DNA of 64,000 bases from Limonium bicolor (lineage: Eukaryota > Streptophyta > Magnoliopsida > Caryophyllales > Plumbaginaceae): positions 139,802,982-139,866,981 of the forward strand of contig CM041781.1 in assembly GCA_023374045.1 (NCBI GenBank), read 5' to 3'. Below are positions 36,873 through 48,177 of this stretch, piece by piece. A program made the translations under genes and the position numbers. The notes beneath the pieces are model-generated. The model was not told the DNA's origin. It saw only the letters and a list, made by a program, of their open reading frames with translations, and did no database searches. The number at the start of each line of letters is the position of its first letter. Position 1 is the first letter of the stretch.

Positions 36873-36949
36873 CTGTTACAGGTTTAGATTAATGACCAAG
36901 TAAGTGTAGGCAATATATAGGTATTTCTCCTTAAGCAAAGGTTTCTTAC
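36873..36949 (-). other. Gag intron 1 (77 nt)
   Basis: Donor GGGGAA/GTAAGA at 36949 and acceptor CCTGTAACAG/GAG ending at 36873, with a TTAAT branch-like motif about 20 bases before the acceptor. Unspliced RNA meets a TAA stop inside the donor (36948-36946) after SYKKGK, so full-length RNA makes only the Gag core. Confidence 0.75.
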
Positions 36950-37728
36950 TTCCCCTTCTTGTATGATCCGCCAGATGTGGCTCCTTCACTTTCTTGTCCT
37001 TCAGTATTTTTCCTCTTCTTACCCTGGGCTTCCTCTCGGGACTGTATCATTAACTCTGTCGCTGATGCTGCGTCGTAACACTCCTGGATGGTATTAAAAC
37101 GAATTGCTCCCATGGCACTCTGAATCCGGAACTGCAAACCTCCCCTGAACTTCTGAATCTTCACCACGTCGGAGTAGTCGACCCCTGGAATGAAGTCAAG
37201 CAGGCCGATAAACCGCGCATAGTATTGGTCGACTGTCTGGCTCCCCTGGATCAAGGTTTCAAACTCCTGCCTCTTCCTTTGTTTCAAGTGTTCGGGGTAG
37301 TACTTTGCCCGTAACACATCTACGAACGCTGTCCACCCGAAGTCTGGGGTAGCTTTGTGGTGGTCCTCTACTGACCGCCACCAAGTATCTGCTGCATCCT
37401 TTAAATTGTATGCGGCGATGTCGACTTTTTGGTTCTCTGGAACTCGAACGGCCTTGAAAGCTTTTTGGTGTTCTACCACGAACTTCTCTAACGCGGCTGG
37501 GTCCGGTTCTCCTGAGTACGTCGGTACTTTTGCATCAGCAACACTTTTCAGCCAATTGGTCTCTCTGGGCTGTGGCGGGGCTGGTATGGCTCCTGCAACC
37601 TGGGCTCCTAGTTGAGTGGCGAAGGCTGCCATGGCCTCTGCTAGGCCTGGTATTTCTGGGACATCAGCTGGTGCTGCTGCACCTTGTCCTCCTCTGCCTC
37701 CTCCACGTGTTCTTCTGCCTCCAGACAT
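36950..37728 (-). CDS. gag: Gag exon 1: retrotransposon Gag core
   Basis: Structural Gag protein that forms the particle. ATG at 37728 lies about 200 bases after the primer site. The N-terminus MSGGRRTRGGGRGG is Arg/Gly-rich. An Ala/Pro-rich stretch follows, then the Retrotrans_gag domain at about residues 60-230 with VPTYSGEPDP, DAADTWWRSV, GWTAFVDVLRAKYYPEHL, RQEFETLIQGSQTVDQYYARF and RIQSAMGAI. The pattern is typical of plant chromoviruses. Read without splicing it stops at 36946 after 260 codons; splicing at 36949 removes the stop and continues into exons 2 and 3. No internal stop or frameshift. Confidence 0.93.
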
Positions 37729-37952
37729 CTATAGTATAGTGTACTGTTATCACTACTCGGTGCTACACCGTAATACATACATAATCATAAGTAAGTAATA
37801 AAGTTAACTGCTAGCAGTAAAATATATCCCTAGGGTTTTTCTTTTCTAAGTCACGAATTCTCACACGTTTCCCGTTATCCCATGTTCCTATGCTCATTGT
37901 CCTTGACTCAGTATCCTTCATCAGAGCGGTACTCCGCTCTGATACCACTTTT
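37729..37952 (-). other. Chromovirus leader between LTR and gag
   Basis: About 220 bases of untranslated leader containing the primer site and its stem-loop. A short frame at 37811-37996 crosses into the LTR and is not considered real. Confidence 0.75.
37920..37947 (-). promoter_or_regulatory. Primer binding site within a stem-loop, chromovirus
   Basis: Minus strand TGGTATCAGAGC (37947-37936) is the plant initiator Met-tRNA primer site, five bases from the LTR. The overlapping 37920-37943 is a perfect 10-bp stem with arms ATCAGAGCGG and CCGCTCTGAT around TACT. Compared with the LARDs, the tenth pair is changed on both sides (GG/CC against GA/TC). Confidence 0.9.
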
Positions 37953-39185
37953 TGTAACACCCCCACTCTTAACCTATAATAAACGTCGCATATCACAATA
38001 AAATAAATAACGTCGCAGCGGTAAATAAAACTAACTAACCTCGGTGTTACACGCCGCTACTCACCCTTGTGAGCAGCAAGGCATCCTTCACAATCAACAA
38101 CCTTAATAACTTGCGCTGTGATGAACGGATACTGAGCACTCTACTTATTACAGACCAAATTCAAACTAAATGAGCAACTAAATAAAATACATCAATCTCC
38201 AGAACATAATTCTCAACAAAACAACAAGTGTTTATTAAAACACTGCAGCTACCCTGTTCCCCGCACTCCGGCTGGTATACTCTTCAATAACCTGAAATGT
38301 TTGGCCCAATGAAGGGCTCAGCAACTTTGCTGGTATGCTAAATGTAGTCTTAAGCCCTCTAGACTCCTTAAGTCGTTTAGCCATCTTGATATTAGATTCA
38401 TTTCAAGATAATCCGGTTTATAAGAAACAAAACAATAATATAATAGACACAGAACAATCACATACAATTCACCTGTAAACAATTAGTGCATAATAATACA
38501 CATCAACAATAATCAATATCAACAACCCAAATATGGTGCCATAAGAAAACAACTGTTCTTGTTAGTAGGTCCATGACCCTAACCACTTGACTTTTCCAAT
38601 TAGTTTTACCTTAGGCGTCCTGTCAAGACAACCTTTAACAACCTGTAATAATGGACAGTGTGTCCCATTGGGTTCCAAAGGAACCGTTACCAGAAAACCT
38701 TATGGCCCTGGATAAATATATGTAGTGACCGATCCGGTCGAACTGTGCACCAACGGCAGTGCATTCCGCCATCCCCGAATGTGGCTGATGGATTTGGAGT
38801 GACTCCCTGTTTTGAGTCCCTCATAGTGATCACAATGCGCACCAGAAAGTCGAAACAATCTGGATTCTTCTCTTTATAAGTTAGCCCTTTTGTCAATGAC
38901 ATAATAATCAACACTTGAAATAAGACTATAACAATAGACCCTTGTTAGGTTCAATAACCTAAAGGTCAGTTAGTCTCTTTTTTGTGTGTTAGATGTGCAA
39001 ACTTTTAGTCATAAGACATTCGCGTATAAAATATCACGCAACAGTTTAAGCAACATCATATTCAATATCAATCACATAAAATCATAGATATCGTTCTTAA
39101 ACATTTAAACACACAATGCCTGGACCTTAGGATAATCCTTAGGACATTCAGACCACACAATTAACATACCGTTCACCGGGAAATC

Positions 39186-39190
39186 ACTAG
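39186..39190. repeat. Target-site duplication of LARD-C, left copy
   Basis: ACTAG before TGTAACACCCC, repeated at 52101-52105. Confidence 0.92.
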
Positions 39191-41039
39191 TGTAACACCC
39201 CAACTACTAACAGCACACTTAATATCATATCGCAGCGGAATTCTCAACTCATAACAGCACTTAACTCATTGGTGTTACACGCCGTTAGCCACCCACGTGG
39301 CTAACAAGGCTAACATACATACATTGTACCGGTCTGATGGACTAAACTCCCGAGCAACTACACGTAAATCCCGTTCCATGTCCAACAAACATTATACACT
39401 TACATTACAACTGTACCGAGTATCTTCCAACTAACACCGATACAATTTCGGTCTTACTACACCTACAATACATGCTCAATTTGAATGTCTACCCATGTAC
39501 AACGACTACCCGTCCTACTCTCGAACGGTTTCCAGCTCCCTTGCACCTGTAAAGTAATGGGAGCCCCCAAAGGGGGTCAGCACCTTTGCTGGTATGGTAA
39601 TCCCGCAGCCCGCATGCTACCGGGCCACGCACAACTATTGTCGTCTTAGCATGCGATTGATTTTATTTCAAACATGCACAACTCACATACATATCATGCT
39701 TATAAGCAACATCCATTAATAGGACGCATACACAAGGTTAGCACACAACATAACAACACACTTCACTTAACACATACACAACTTAATTTCACTCTTCTTA
39801 GAGACATAACTTCACTTAGGGAGTGCCGGGGTGATATAAGCCCACACACAACATACATACATTTTCTTACTTGAGTGGCGGCCTCATATAGGACCGTCAC
39901 AACATACATAATTTCCCCCTAACTCCAATAGTGATGAGGTAGGTAAGCCTTGGTTAAGCTTGTGGGTGGTTGTAATTCCAGGAGGAAAACAACCGTAACA
40001 TAACAAGAGGGAGTCGAAGCATAGGCATCACACCCTACCAACATTATACATAATTTCCCTCCTAGCCCGATATGGAGGTCGGGTAGGTAAGCTTTGGCTA
40101 AGCTAATGGGAGGTCGAAATCCAATGAAGGAAAACAACCCTTAACATAACAGGATGGGAGTTAATTCTCATATATGTATTAACTCCCAAACAACTCGCGT
40201 GACCGGAACACCGGATTCCTCTCCATACACAACATATACTTATTAGTTAAGGTTCCCTTTGGAACTTATCACATACATACATCACATAGTTTACTAACTC
40301 GGTTAGACACGTAGGGGAATTATCCCTTTCAACATGGATAACAGTATCAAACAACAACATATTACACAAGTCACATACATCACACTTTAATCACAACATA
40401 CACTAACGCACGATAGCCGTGGTTAGAACGTTCCCATGGGTTGGGACGTTTATTCCGATACCGATCTCTTATGTGAACCTAAGGTCGGTTACTATTATTT
40501 AACACATAACTAAGTTAAGCGGTATCGGAATTAATTACGCCACAATATGAATTACTGTAAACTCATTTCATGCTTTATCTTGCAAGGTGGCAAACACAGA
40601 AAAACACATTGGCATACAAGCCGGTGTAATCCGTAGGACACAGGTTGCAAGAAAACCATACCTGTCACCGAAGATGCACTCTAATGTGCCATCACATGTT
40701 CCTTGAAAATCTTTGTACAACTGGTAACATTATAACTATCTTTATTAATATCGGGGTAACATAATTATTTAACGACTAATGCGCCCATGATTAACCCCGT
40801 TCGATAGTTTTATAACTTTACATTTGTATTACAACTTCTTACCACTCATCACCATTATAACTTACTTAATTTATCCTTAACAACCTTATAATCTTAACTT
40901 TAAGCATTAAGGTTTATACTTAATCTTAACTTAATTACTTAAGTTCTTAGGGTCCCAATCATCACTACCCTATTAATGGCACACCTTAATACCAATTAAC
41001 ATTCTTAGAAATTAAAATTTCTTCTTTTTTTTTTTGTTA

Positions 41040-41320
41040 AGGGTCGACCGACCCACCGACCGACCCAACCCCTGGGTCGGTCCGTTCCAGTAACTTTCTG
41101 GTTCAGAAAACAACCTTAGACCGACCCACGACCGACCCATCCTTATGGGTCGGTCCATTGCCGAAACTTTTTCCTTCGTTAAATTTTGCCCGACCGACCC
41201 AAAGCTAAGCCGACCGACCCAAAACTCTCTGGGTCGGTCCATTGCCGAAACTTTCTGGCTGGCTTAACGTGGTCCGACCGACCCAGAACTGGGTCGGACC
41301 CTGGGTCGGTCCACTACAGA
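41040..41320 (-). repeat. Inverted-repeat (hairpin) array in LARD-C LTR
   Basis: Four units of CCGACCGACCCA with TGGGTCGGTCC close by, spaced by CATTGCCGAAACTTT-type linkers. Partner copy at 50040-50315. Equivalent in place to the arrays of LARD-A and LARD-B. Confidence 0.7.
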
Positions 41321-42369
41321 TTTTTCTCTTAATTTGTTCTTTCAACTCCAAACTTTTCCTCATATATCCTAATATGTTCTAACCTCATTTGGGCACTTCA
41401 AACACATCTTAATGACATCCAATGAACTCCTTAAATCTCCCCAACCATTTAACCATCATCAACACTCATTTCCCATCCAAAATTTGCCATAACCTCCCCA
41501 TAAGCTCTACACCTTTATCCTCATCAATTATCATCAAAACTCAATCTCTTCACTCCTAATCTAGCCACACCCTTACAAGGGTCCTAACAGCATATTACAT
41601 TTCCTCAAATTCCATCACAACAACATAACCACCATAAACTCCATATCCATAATACCAATCACAAACTTAAAACAATTGGCTCTTAAGGCCCTCAATTCAA
41701 CTATCAATTCACAACCTCTCCAACACCAACTAAACACATTTTCATCCCACAATTTTGGGTTCATTAAATTGTTTACCCATCCCAAACATTAAACAATTTA
41801 AACAAGTTTAAGGTAGTGTTCCTTACCTTAATTTCCAAATCTCCTCAATCCCTCTTGCTCCTCATCTCCTCCAAATCGTCAAGAGGGTATGGAGTTTCCA
41901 CTCCATCCCAACATCCAAGAACACAAAAACACACATAATTACACTAAACCCTTGAACTCAATTCAATCAAAGGTAGAATTAGGGTTTACCTTTGAAGTTT
42001 TTAAGAGGGATTTTCTCCCTTGAATCAAGAAGTTCTCCACCATTGAAGGAATTTGGAGCTCAAGAAGAAGAAGAAACAAGGTATCAAAAATGGTGAAAAA
42101 ATTACACCAAGAGATGGAGGAATGACTTTTTCTTGGAAATTTTACCTTGAAGAAGAGGAGACTCCGCTTCTCATTGGTGCCATTTTCTCCTCAAATGGTG
42201 AAAACCCATGGAGGTCAACTTCATCCTTTTGGAATTTTGAAAAGAGAGAATGATAGAGGATGATGAGGGGAAGAAGAATATGTTTTTGTTTTTGATTTGG
42301 AGCTCAAATGGAGCTTGGGATTGAGATTGAAGTGGAGAAGCCATTGTTGGCTAGATGGAGAGCTCCATC

Positions 42370-42460
42370 GCAGAGAGGGAGGAAGGGAGCCGGTTGGGAG
42401 AGAGAGAAGAGAGGAAAGAGAGGAGAGGGAGGAAAAGGAAATAAGGAAAGAGAGAGAGTG
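42370..42460. repeat. GA-rich low-complexity tract
   Basis: Runs of GAGAGAGAAGAGAGGAAAGAG in the LARD-C LTR, with a partner at 51405-51490. Accounts for several short reading frames on both strands. Confidence 0.7.
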
Positions 42461-43059
42461 TGGGGAATATGTCTCTCTCAATTTTTGCTCTATTAATTAG
42501 TTACTAGTCATGTGTGAGTGAGCTGTTTACATTAATAAAACCGGCCCACTAATATAAACATGCTGGAGCGTTTTTCGTCTTTTAGCAGAAAACGCTCGTT
42601 TACTACCCGGTTTAGCACTATTCTAACCGGGACCGTTTTCCGGAATTTTCTCATTCCTTTAATTTTAATGGTTATTAATCCCCTTAATGTTTAATTATTG
42701 TTACAAATCAATTATTATTTTTACGGGGTCGTTTAACTGCTTACATCACGTTTTCGGGTTTTCTCGAAAACGCGTTTTAGACTCCGTTAGCGTTTTAACG
42801 CCTTGTTTAAATCCGTTTCCTTCCGGAATTTTTCCCACATGTTCTTAATGTGTAATTAAGGTATAAAAATATATTATAACCCTAATGAAGGTTATGTACC
42901 TCCTAAAATAATTAAAACGCGTTTTCACGTTTTGTGACTTTTACGCATTTTTTTTTTCTTTTTGGTTTTTATTTCTTCACCAATGATCTTAAGGACTTAA
43001 TTAGCCTTAGAAAATTATAATTACATATTAATTAACACATTAAGGTTTGGGGTATTTCA

Positions 43060-43096
43060 ATCTACCCCCCTTAAAAGAACTTCGTCCTCGAAGTTC
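43060..43096 (-). promoter_or_regulatory. Polypurine tract with hairpin, LARD-C
   Basis: Same layout as LARD-B: purine tract against the LTR, then arms GAACTTCG and CGAAGTTC with loop TCCT at 43077-43096. Confidence 0.75.
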
Positions 43097-44612
43097 ACAC
43101 TTCCCACACATCATTGTTAGAATACGGGATTACTTGCACATAAAACTTCCACAACAACATACTTTACATCAACCTCGGACTTGATGGTCCGGGTACACAT
43201 GCACATCCATACATATCATAACATACTTACGTAATCTCGGACTTGATGGTCCGGCCACCTTAACATCATTTGCATATACATAACAACCCTTAGACTCTTA
43301 GGTCTGGGCAACATAACAACATTTGGACTCGTAGGTCCTGGTAACATAACATTCTTTAGACACTTAGGTCTTGATAACATAACAACCTTTAGACACATAG
43401 GTCTAGGTAACATAACACTTTCGGAACTTAGTCACTTAGGACTCAAGGTCAAAATAATAATTATTACATATACCACACAACATGTCTTAGCATGTATATC
43501 AACCAGAAATTCCTTTTCCATCTCTTCATGAGTTCGAGACCCATGTAGAGTACATATACATCACTGTGATCCCGCAGAACCGGTCGCGATGGACACTCTG
43601 GTCCCCGTTCCTTTGGGAGATCAAAACAATTGCATACATCTTTAAAATATACTTCTCATGTCACCGGTCCTAAGACAAAGGCTCGTACGTCCTCAGCTCG
43701 TGAGCAAGTAGTAGGAAAATACCCTCTATGAGGTTGATATAATGAAATCCTTTATTGGAAGGATACAAGTTGAAAATCCTCTACGAGGTCACATAAAGGT
43801 AGTCCTTCCTTTGAAAATACCACTTAAGAATCTTAAAATATTATTGAAGTATTGAAAATACCAATTGAAAATTTGAAACCCAATTTAAAATTCTTTTGAA
43901 AACTCAATACAACTCCAAGTCCAATTATTGTAACTGCATCTTATTCTTGATGTGATTATTTGTGACCACTTATAGGGAGTTTCAAGAATCATCCAACCCT
44001 AATGTGATCAGCATCAGAGTTGAACTATCTTTCCACCCCAATTTGTGTTCGGCTTCCCTTGATCTCATGATAATCAAGTTTCACCTCCCACTTCATTTTC
44101 ACACAGCAATAATTCAAACATATACCATTTTCTATCTTTTAGTCCATCTAGTCATAATCATTACATCTCCAAGGGTGGAACTATGTCCATCAATCGTCTT
44201 CCAGATTTATTTTAAATCAAGTTACCTAGGGAATTTAATTCTCACTAGGTTCTACATTGGTGTCATACCTCTTCATAAATCACAATACTGTATATATACA
44301 TATATCCATATATATATTTTTATCAATATAATACACATATTACTTTTGGTATCATATGAACATACATAGTCGGGGTTTAGTTCCCCGGGAGTTTTCTACT
44401 CCCTTATACATATACTTTCACACACTCCTTAACACCATAACCACACTTATCACAAGGGTATTCGCATCTTCTGTGCGTAATTACCATAATTAACCATGAA
44501 TGAATGCGTATGTTTATGTAACACACACACCAATCATCAAAACAATTCATTTTGTGCTATGCACACATAGTTCACGTACACTTGTACGGTAAACACTAAG
44601 TGGTTCTGCGCT

Positions 44613-44647
44613 CTACCCCCCTTAAAAGGGATTACGCCCACGTAATC
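44613..44647 (-). promoter_or_regulatory. Internal PPT-like module with hairpin, LARD-C
   Basis: CTACCCCCCTTAAAAGG then perfect arms GATTACG (44630-44636) and CGTAATC (44641-44647), loop CCCA. Confidence 0.5.
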
Positions 44648-47600
44648 AATCACTTAATCACTGGTTTAAACATTCTACCGTCGTGAAGTGTTTATCTCCA
44701 CGCGGTTTATTACACAATGTGTTCTGGTTTGAGGATCTTAGCCATATTGGCGGTTTAGTCCCTAACCAAGAATTTTCATTACGGTTTACTTTAACTTTTA
44801 ACTGGTTTCGATTCTGGCCTGTGAGGCTTTTAGGCATCATTAATTTGCCATTCACTCATGTTCACCGCACACACATTTAACACCTGAATTGCTGGCTCAC
44901 TACTTTCTGCTGCGCAACTCTTGATAATTTAGAGCTTAGTTTGCTCCATACATTATCCTTACTGTATTATGCATCCCCAATTATCACCTTTATCTTGGTA
45001 ATAATGGTTTCTCAACCGATGCGTGGTATTTCTTACCATGAGCGAACTCGGTGAGTTACAAACTTTCTATTCATTTCCATGAAACTTACTGTATTCCATA
45101 CTGATTTACTTAATTTCTTCCGACTTATTGTCGGTTGAATTTGAGCTACTACCTGATGGTAGTACTCTGTCGGTTATTTCCAACAATTGGGTATGTTCCA
45201 TACCGATATTTAATAATCATGTTACTGTAGTCACTTATGCCAACAAGTACCCTTTGATTGGTACGACCGTGCTTCTCTTATGCATCGGTTTTCACACCAT
45301 AGTCTTGTTCTTCTATCACATTTAACATTTCCCAAACTTCCTAGCTATCTCACTCGATCATTACCGCACAAGCGCAATACCAAAACACTCAGTCATACAG
45401 AGTGCAGAGGCGTAAACTCTTGACAGTAAGTCTCTTATGCGATTGCAATAGGAATTCACACTGAGTTCTTTATCACATAGTACTAACTACTGGATCATTG
45501 TCCAGTCTACGTTTCATCACTCACTTGTATGTTCATTGAGTTTGACTCATAACGGGTCCTATTGCCACATTATTATTTAACAATACCCATGCAACGGTCG
45601 CTTGCTGCGGTCCGTGCTTTCACTCATTGTATAACATTAGCTTACACTGCATCCGTCATTATATTAGCTTCCGCCATTACACTGTGTCTTGCCACTTATT
45701 TGGCTGACTGTTGAACACGCTATCGTTTTTGAGTCTCTATGCTCCTTGAGCGTCGTTCATTACACATTTAGCATCCCACACCTATGGTGGTTGCTATTTG
45801 ACTTTTTACTCATCTGATCTCCACAACTGGTACAAATACTCCTTTCCATTTATTCCTACTCACATCATTCCTGGGTAATGACAACGTGGTCAACCCTTAA
45901 CATATTCCCTGAACTTTGTTCGCATAACTACCGCTGTTGCGGTCTCACATATCACGAGGTATCTCCACTCTTTAAGCAGTGGTTCGTTATCCGCTTACTT
46001 GCTTATATAACGTAACTTCTGTGATCAATAACATTTTCTTAACAATTCATTGTGGCTTTAAGCCTATTGCCTCGAGCTCTGCTCTTGTAGGCTGTCCACA
46101 CACATACATGGTTTAGGTTGTATTGGGCTCCATGATCAGGTTATCAGTTCCTTTCATGGGACCCCTTCAGGATGTCAGACTTCCCTGACGACTTGTGTTT
46201 AAACTGGGGTTAGTTTCAACCCTTGCGTTTCAATCATGTTATTTCATTCAACCAATGTTGATCCAAACACCCTTTTAAGGATAGTTCCTGGGTGTTACTA
46301 GGTTATGCCATTACATCTGGCTTGCACTTATTGGTACGTTTAATTTATCTTCGCCTGCGTTCTTTGGGGTTAAATATTCCCTTGTGAGATTGATATCTCT
46401 AGTGATCATCTCGGGAGTCTCATCCCGATCATTGCACATTAACGTATCATAGTAGGCATCTGCCTCGCCATATTTAGGCTGGGTACTTACTCCAGCTATA
46501 TGTTCGTCCTCAGGTTCCTTAGACATATTCCATGTCCTTACTTACTAATCAGTGCCTTCGCACTTGTTCACCCTTAAACATTTCCTTAAAATGAACTTAC
46601 TGATTCCTTTAGTTTCCTTAACTTACTGGGTTCCTTTACTTCAACCATTCGATGGTAATCCATTGCTCTTGCTTGACTTTTACTTCGGACCGTAGTATGG
46701 AGTCGACTACTTCCCGTGTTCCAGACTCCACTCGTATACATACGTGGGGTATCCTACTGATACATTGCTACTTACCTGACTAACCCATAAGTAGGTCTGT
46801 CAGGCCCACAAGCTCCTATCGGAGTGCGGTCGTCCCACATTACAGTTGGTATACTCGTAGTGTCCGTCACACGCCTAGGTGAAGTATTCTGTTGTCAACT
46901 CCTCTTATATTATCCTATGATAATATGCATTCCATGCTTCCCGAACTTAATCAAGGGAAGTGTATCCACTGTTGTATTATTATGAACTCACTCCATTCCC
47001 TCGGGTTGTTACCCTTGGGTTTACCGGTTTCCATCCGGTTGTTTAAAAGTAACTGGGTAAAACTTACCTGCCATGTGGCACTGAGGCCCGCGTAGGTCTT
47101 CTGGTTTGGTTTTAAGAAAGAAGAATTGAAATAAAATGGGTTTGAAAGAAATCTGGTTTTGAAAGAGTTTGAAAGAAAATGATTTTAGGTTTAAAGAAAA
47201 ATTTCCGTGGTTTTACAACGTTTCTTGCCTTATCCAAGTCTAGCTTCCTGCTGACTGGTGTGTTTCCAAGCACTGAGGTCAGGCTAATAAGCCCTTCCAC
47301 GGTTATGATAATCCCACTTAACTTCATGGTGCTTTACTGAGTACTTTGTAGTTGCTAAAAATCTCCCACACAACCTTGTTGTAGCAGCACTTGCCATGGC
47401 AAGTGCGCCATGCTAACTGGTTATCGGTTCAATACAACTGTTGCGGTTGTTTTCATCCGCACTAACATCAATGGCCTAGTTGGCCCTTACTTGATCTCAC
47501 AGTCTTAACAATAAATCCTCTGGACACTTCTCACTGTCCTCACATGACAACCATAACTAGGGTGTTTCCCACTCTGGGAGACCCCTTCTACTTAGTATTG

Positions 47601-48144
47601 TATCCTCCTCGTACTACGTTGTAGTTCCTTGATCGGTTGCTATACCGTCGGTGTATTAGTAACTTGTAGTCCATAGACATTCGTCTCGGGTTTCATTACC
47701 TCGCTCCTTGCCTGTTGCACGCTTGGTGCGTTGCAAGCTGGTTGTCCTCGACTGCTCCGCATGTCGACCCAGGGTGCTGGAAATTCCATTCTCTTGTGCA
47801 TAGATTCTTCACTTTTCGCTAACAAGAGCGGTTAATATTGTTAAAATGGAGATCGTCTTCGGGATTCACACCTTTCGGGATCTACCGTGTGTGACAGGTT
47901 CTCCGTACTTATAAGGATACTTAGTAACAGCCAGATCGGGTATTCCCGAGTAAGAGAGGACTTTCATCTCTCTGGCGTTCTTTTTCCAAGTTATAAAATA
48001 GGGTTTGTGGAGGGCGGATGGATACTGTAGGTATCCAGTACACACTGGTATTTCCCTAACTAGCGTACTTCTACGCTATCACTAACCCTTAACCTAAAGT
48101 ACTAAACTCTTAACTCGGTACTTCCTAAGCTCGGTATTTCAGTC

Positions 48145-48172
48145 ATCAGAGCGATACTTCGCTCTGATACCA
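48145..48172 (-). promoter_or_regulatory. Primer binding site within a stem-loop, LARD-C
   Basis: TGGTATCAGAGC on the minus strand (48172-48161) overlapping a perfect 10-bp stem, arms ATCAGAGCGA and TCGCTCTGAT, loop TACT (48145-48168). Confidence 0.85.
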
Positions 48173-48177
48173 CTTTT

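Larger units (their letters stand above)
39191..43059 (-). repeat. LARD-C 3' LTR
   Basis: 3869 bp. Terminal hairpin at 39284-39305 (perfect GTTAGCCAC/GTGGCTAAC). Hairpin array at 41040-41320 with arms such as GACCGACCCA and TGGGTCGGTC. GA-rich low-complexity tract at about 42370-42460. Non-coding; short frames in it are low-complexity. Confidence 0.9.
43060..48177 (-). mobile_element. LARD-C internal domain (non-coding)
   Basis: 5118 bp without retroviral motifs in any frame. Contains PPT with hairpin (43060-43096), a degenerate GACC/GGTC repeat (about 43165-43430), an internal PPT-hairpin module (44613-44647), the block shared with the chromovirus (45345-45450) and the primer stem-loop (48145-48168). 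A frame of 135 codons (43962-44369, plus strand) is antisense and partly matches LARD-B DNA; I do not regard it as a gene. Confidence 0.8.

Noticed and set aside
42221..42500. Several overlapping frames of 60-86 codons on both strands
   Set aside because: Low-complexity GA/CT-rich tract; frames on both strands are an effect of composition.
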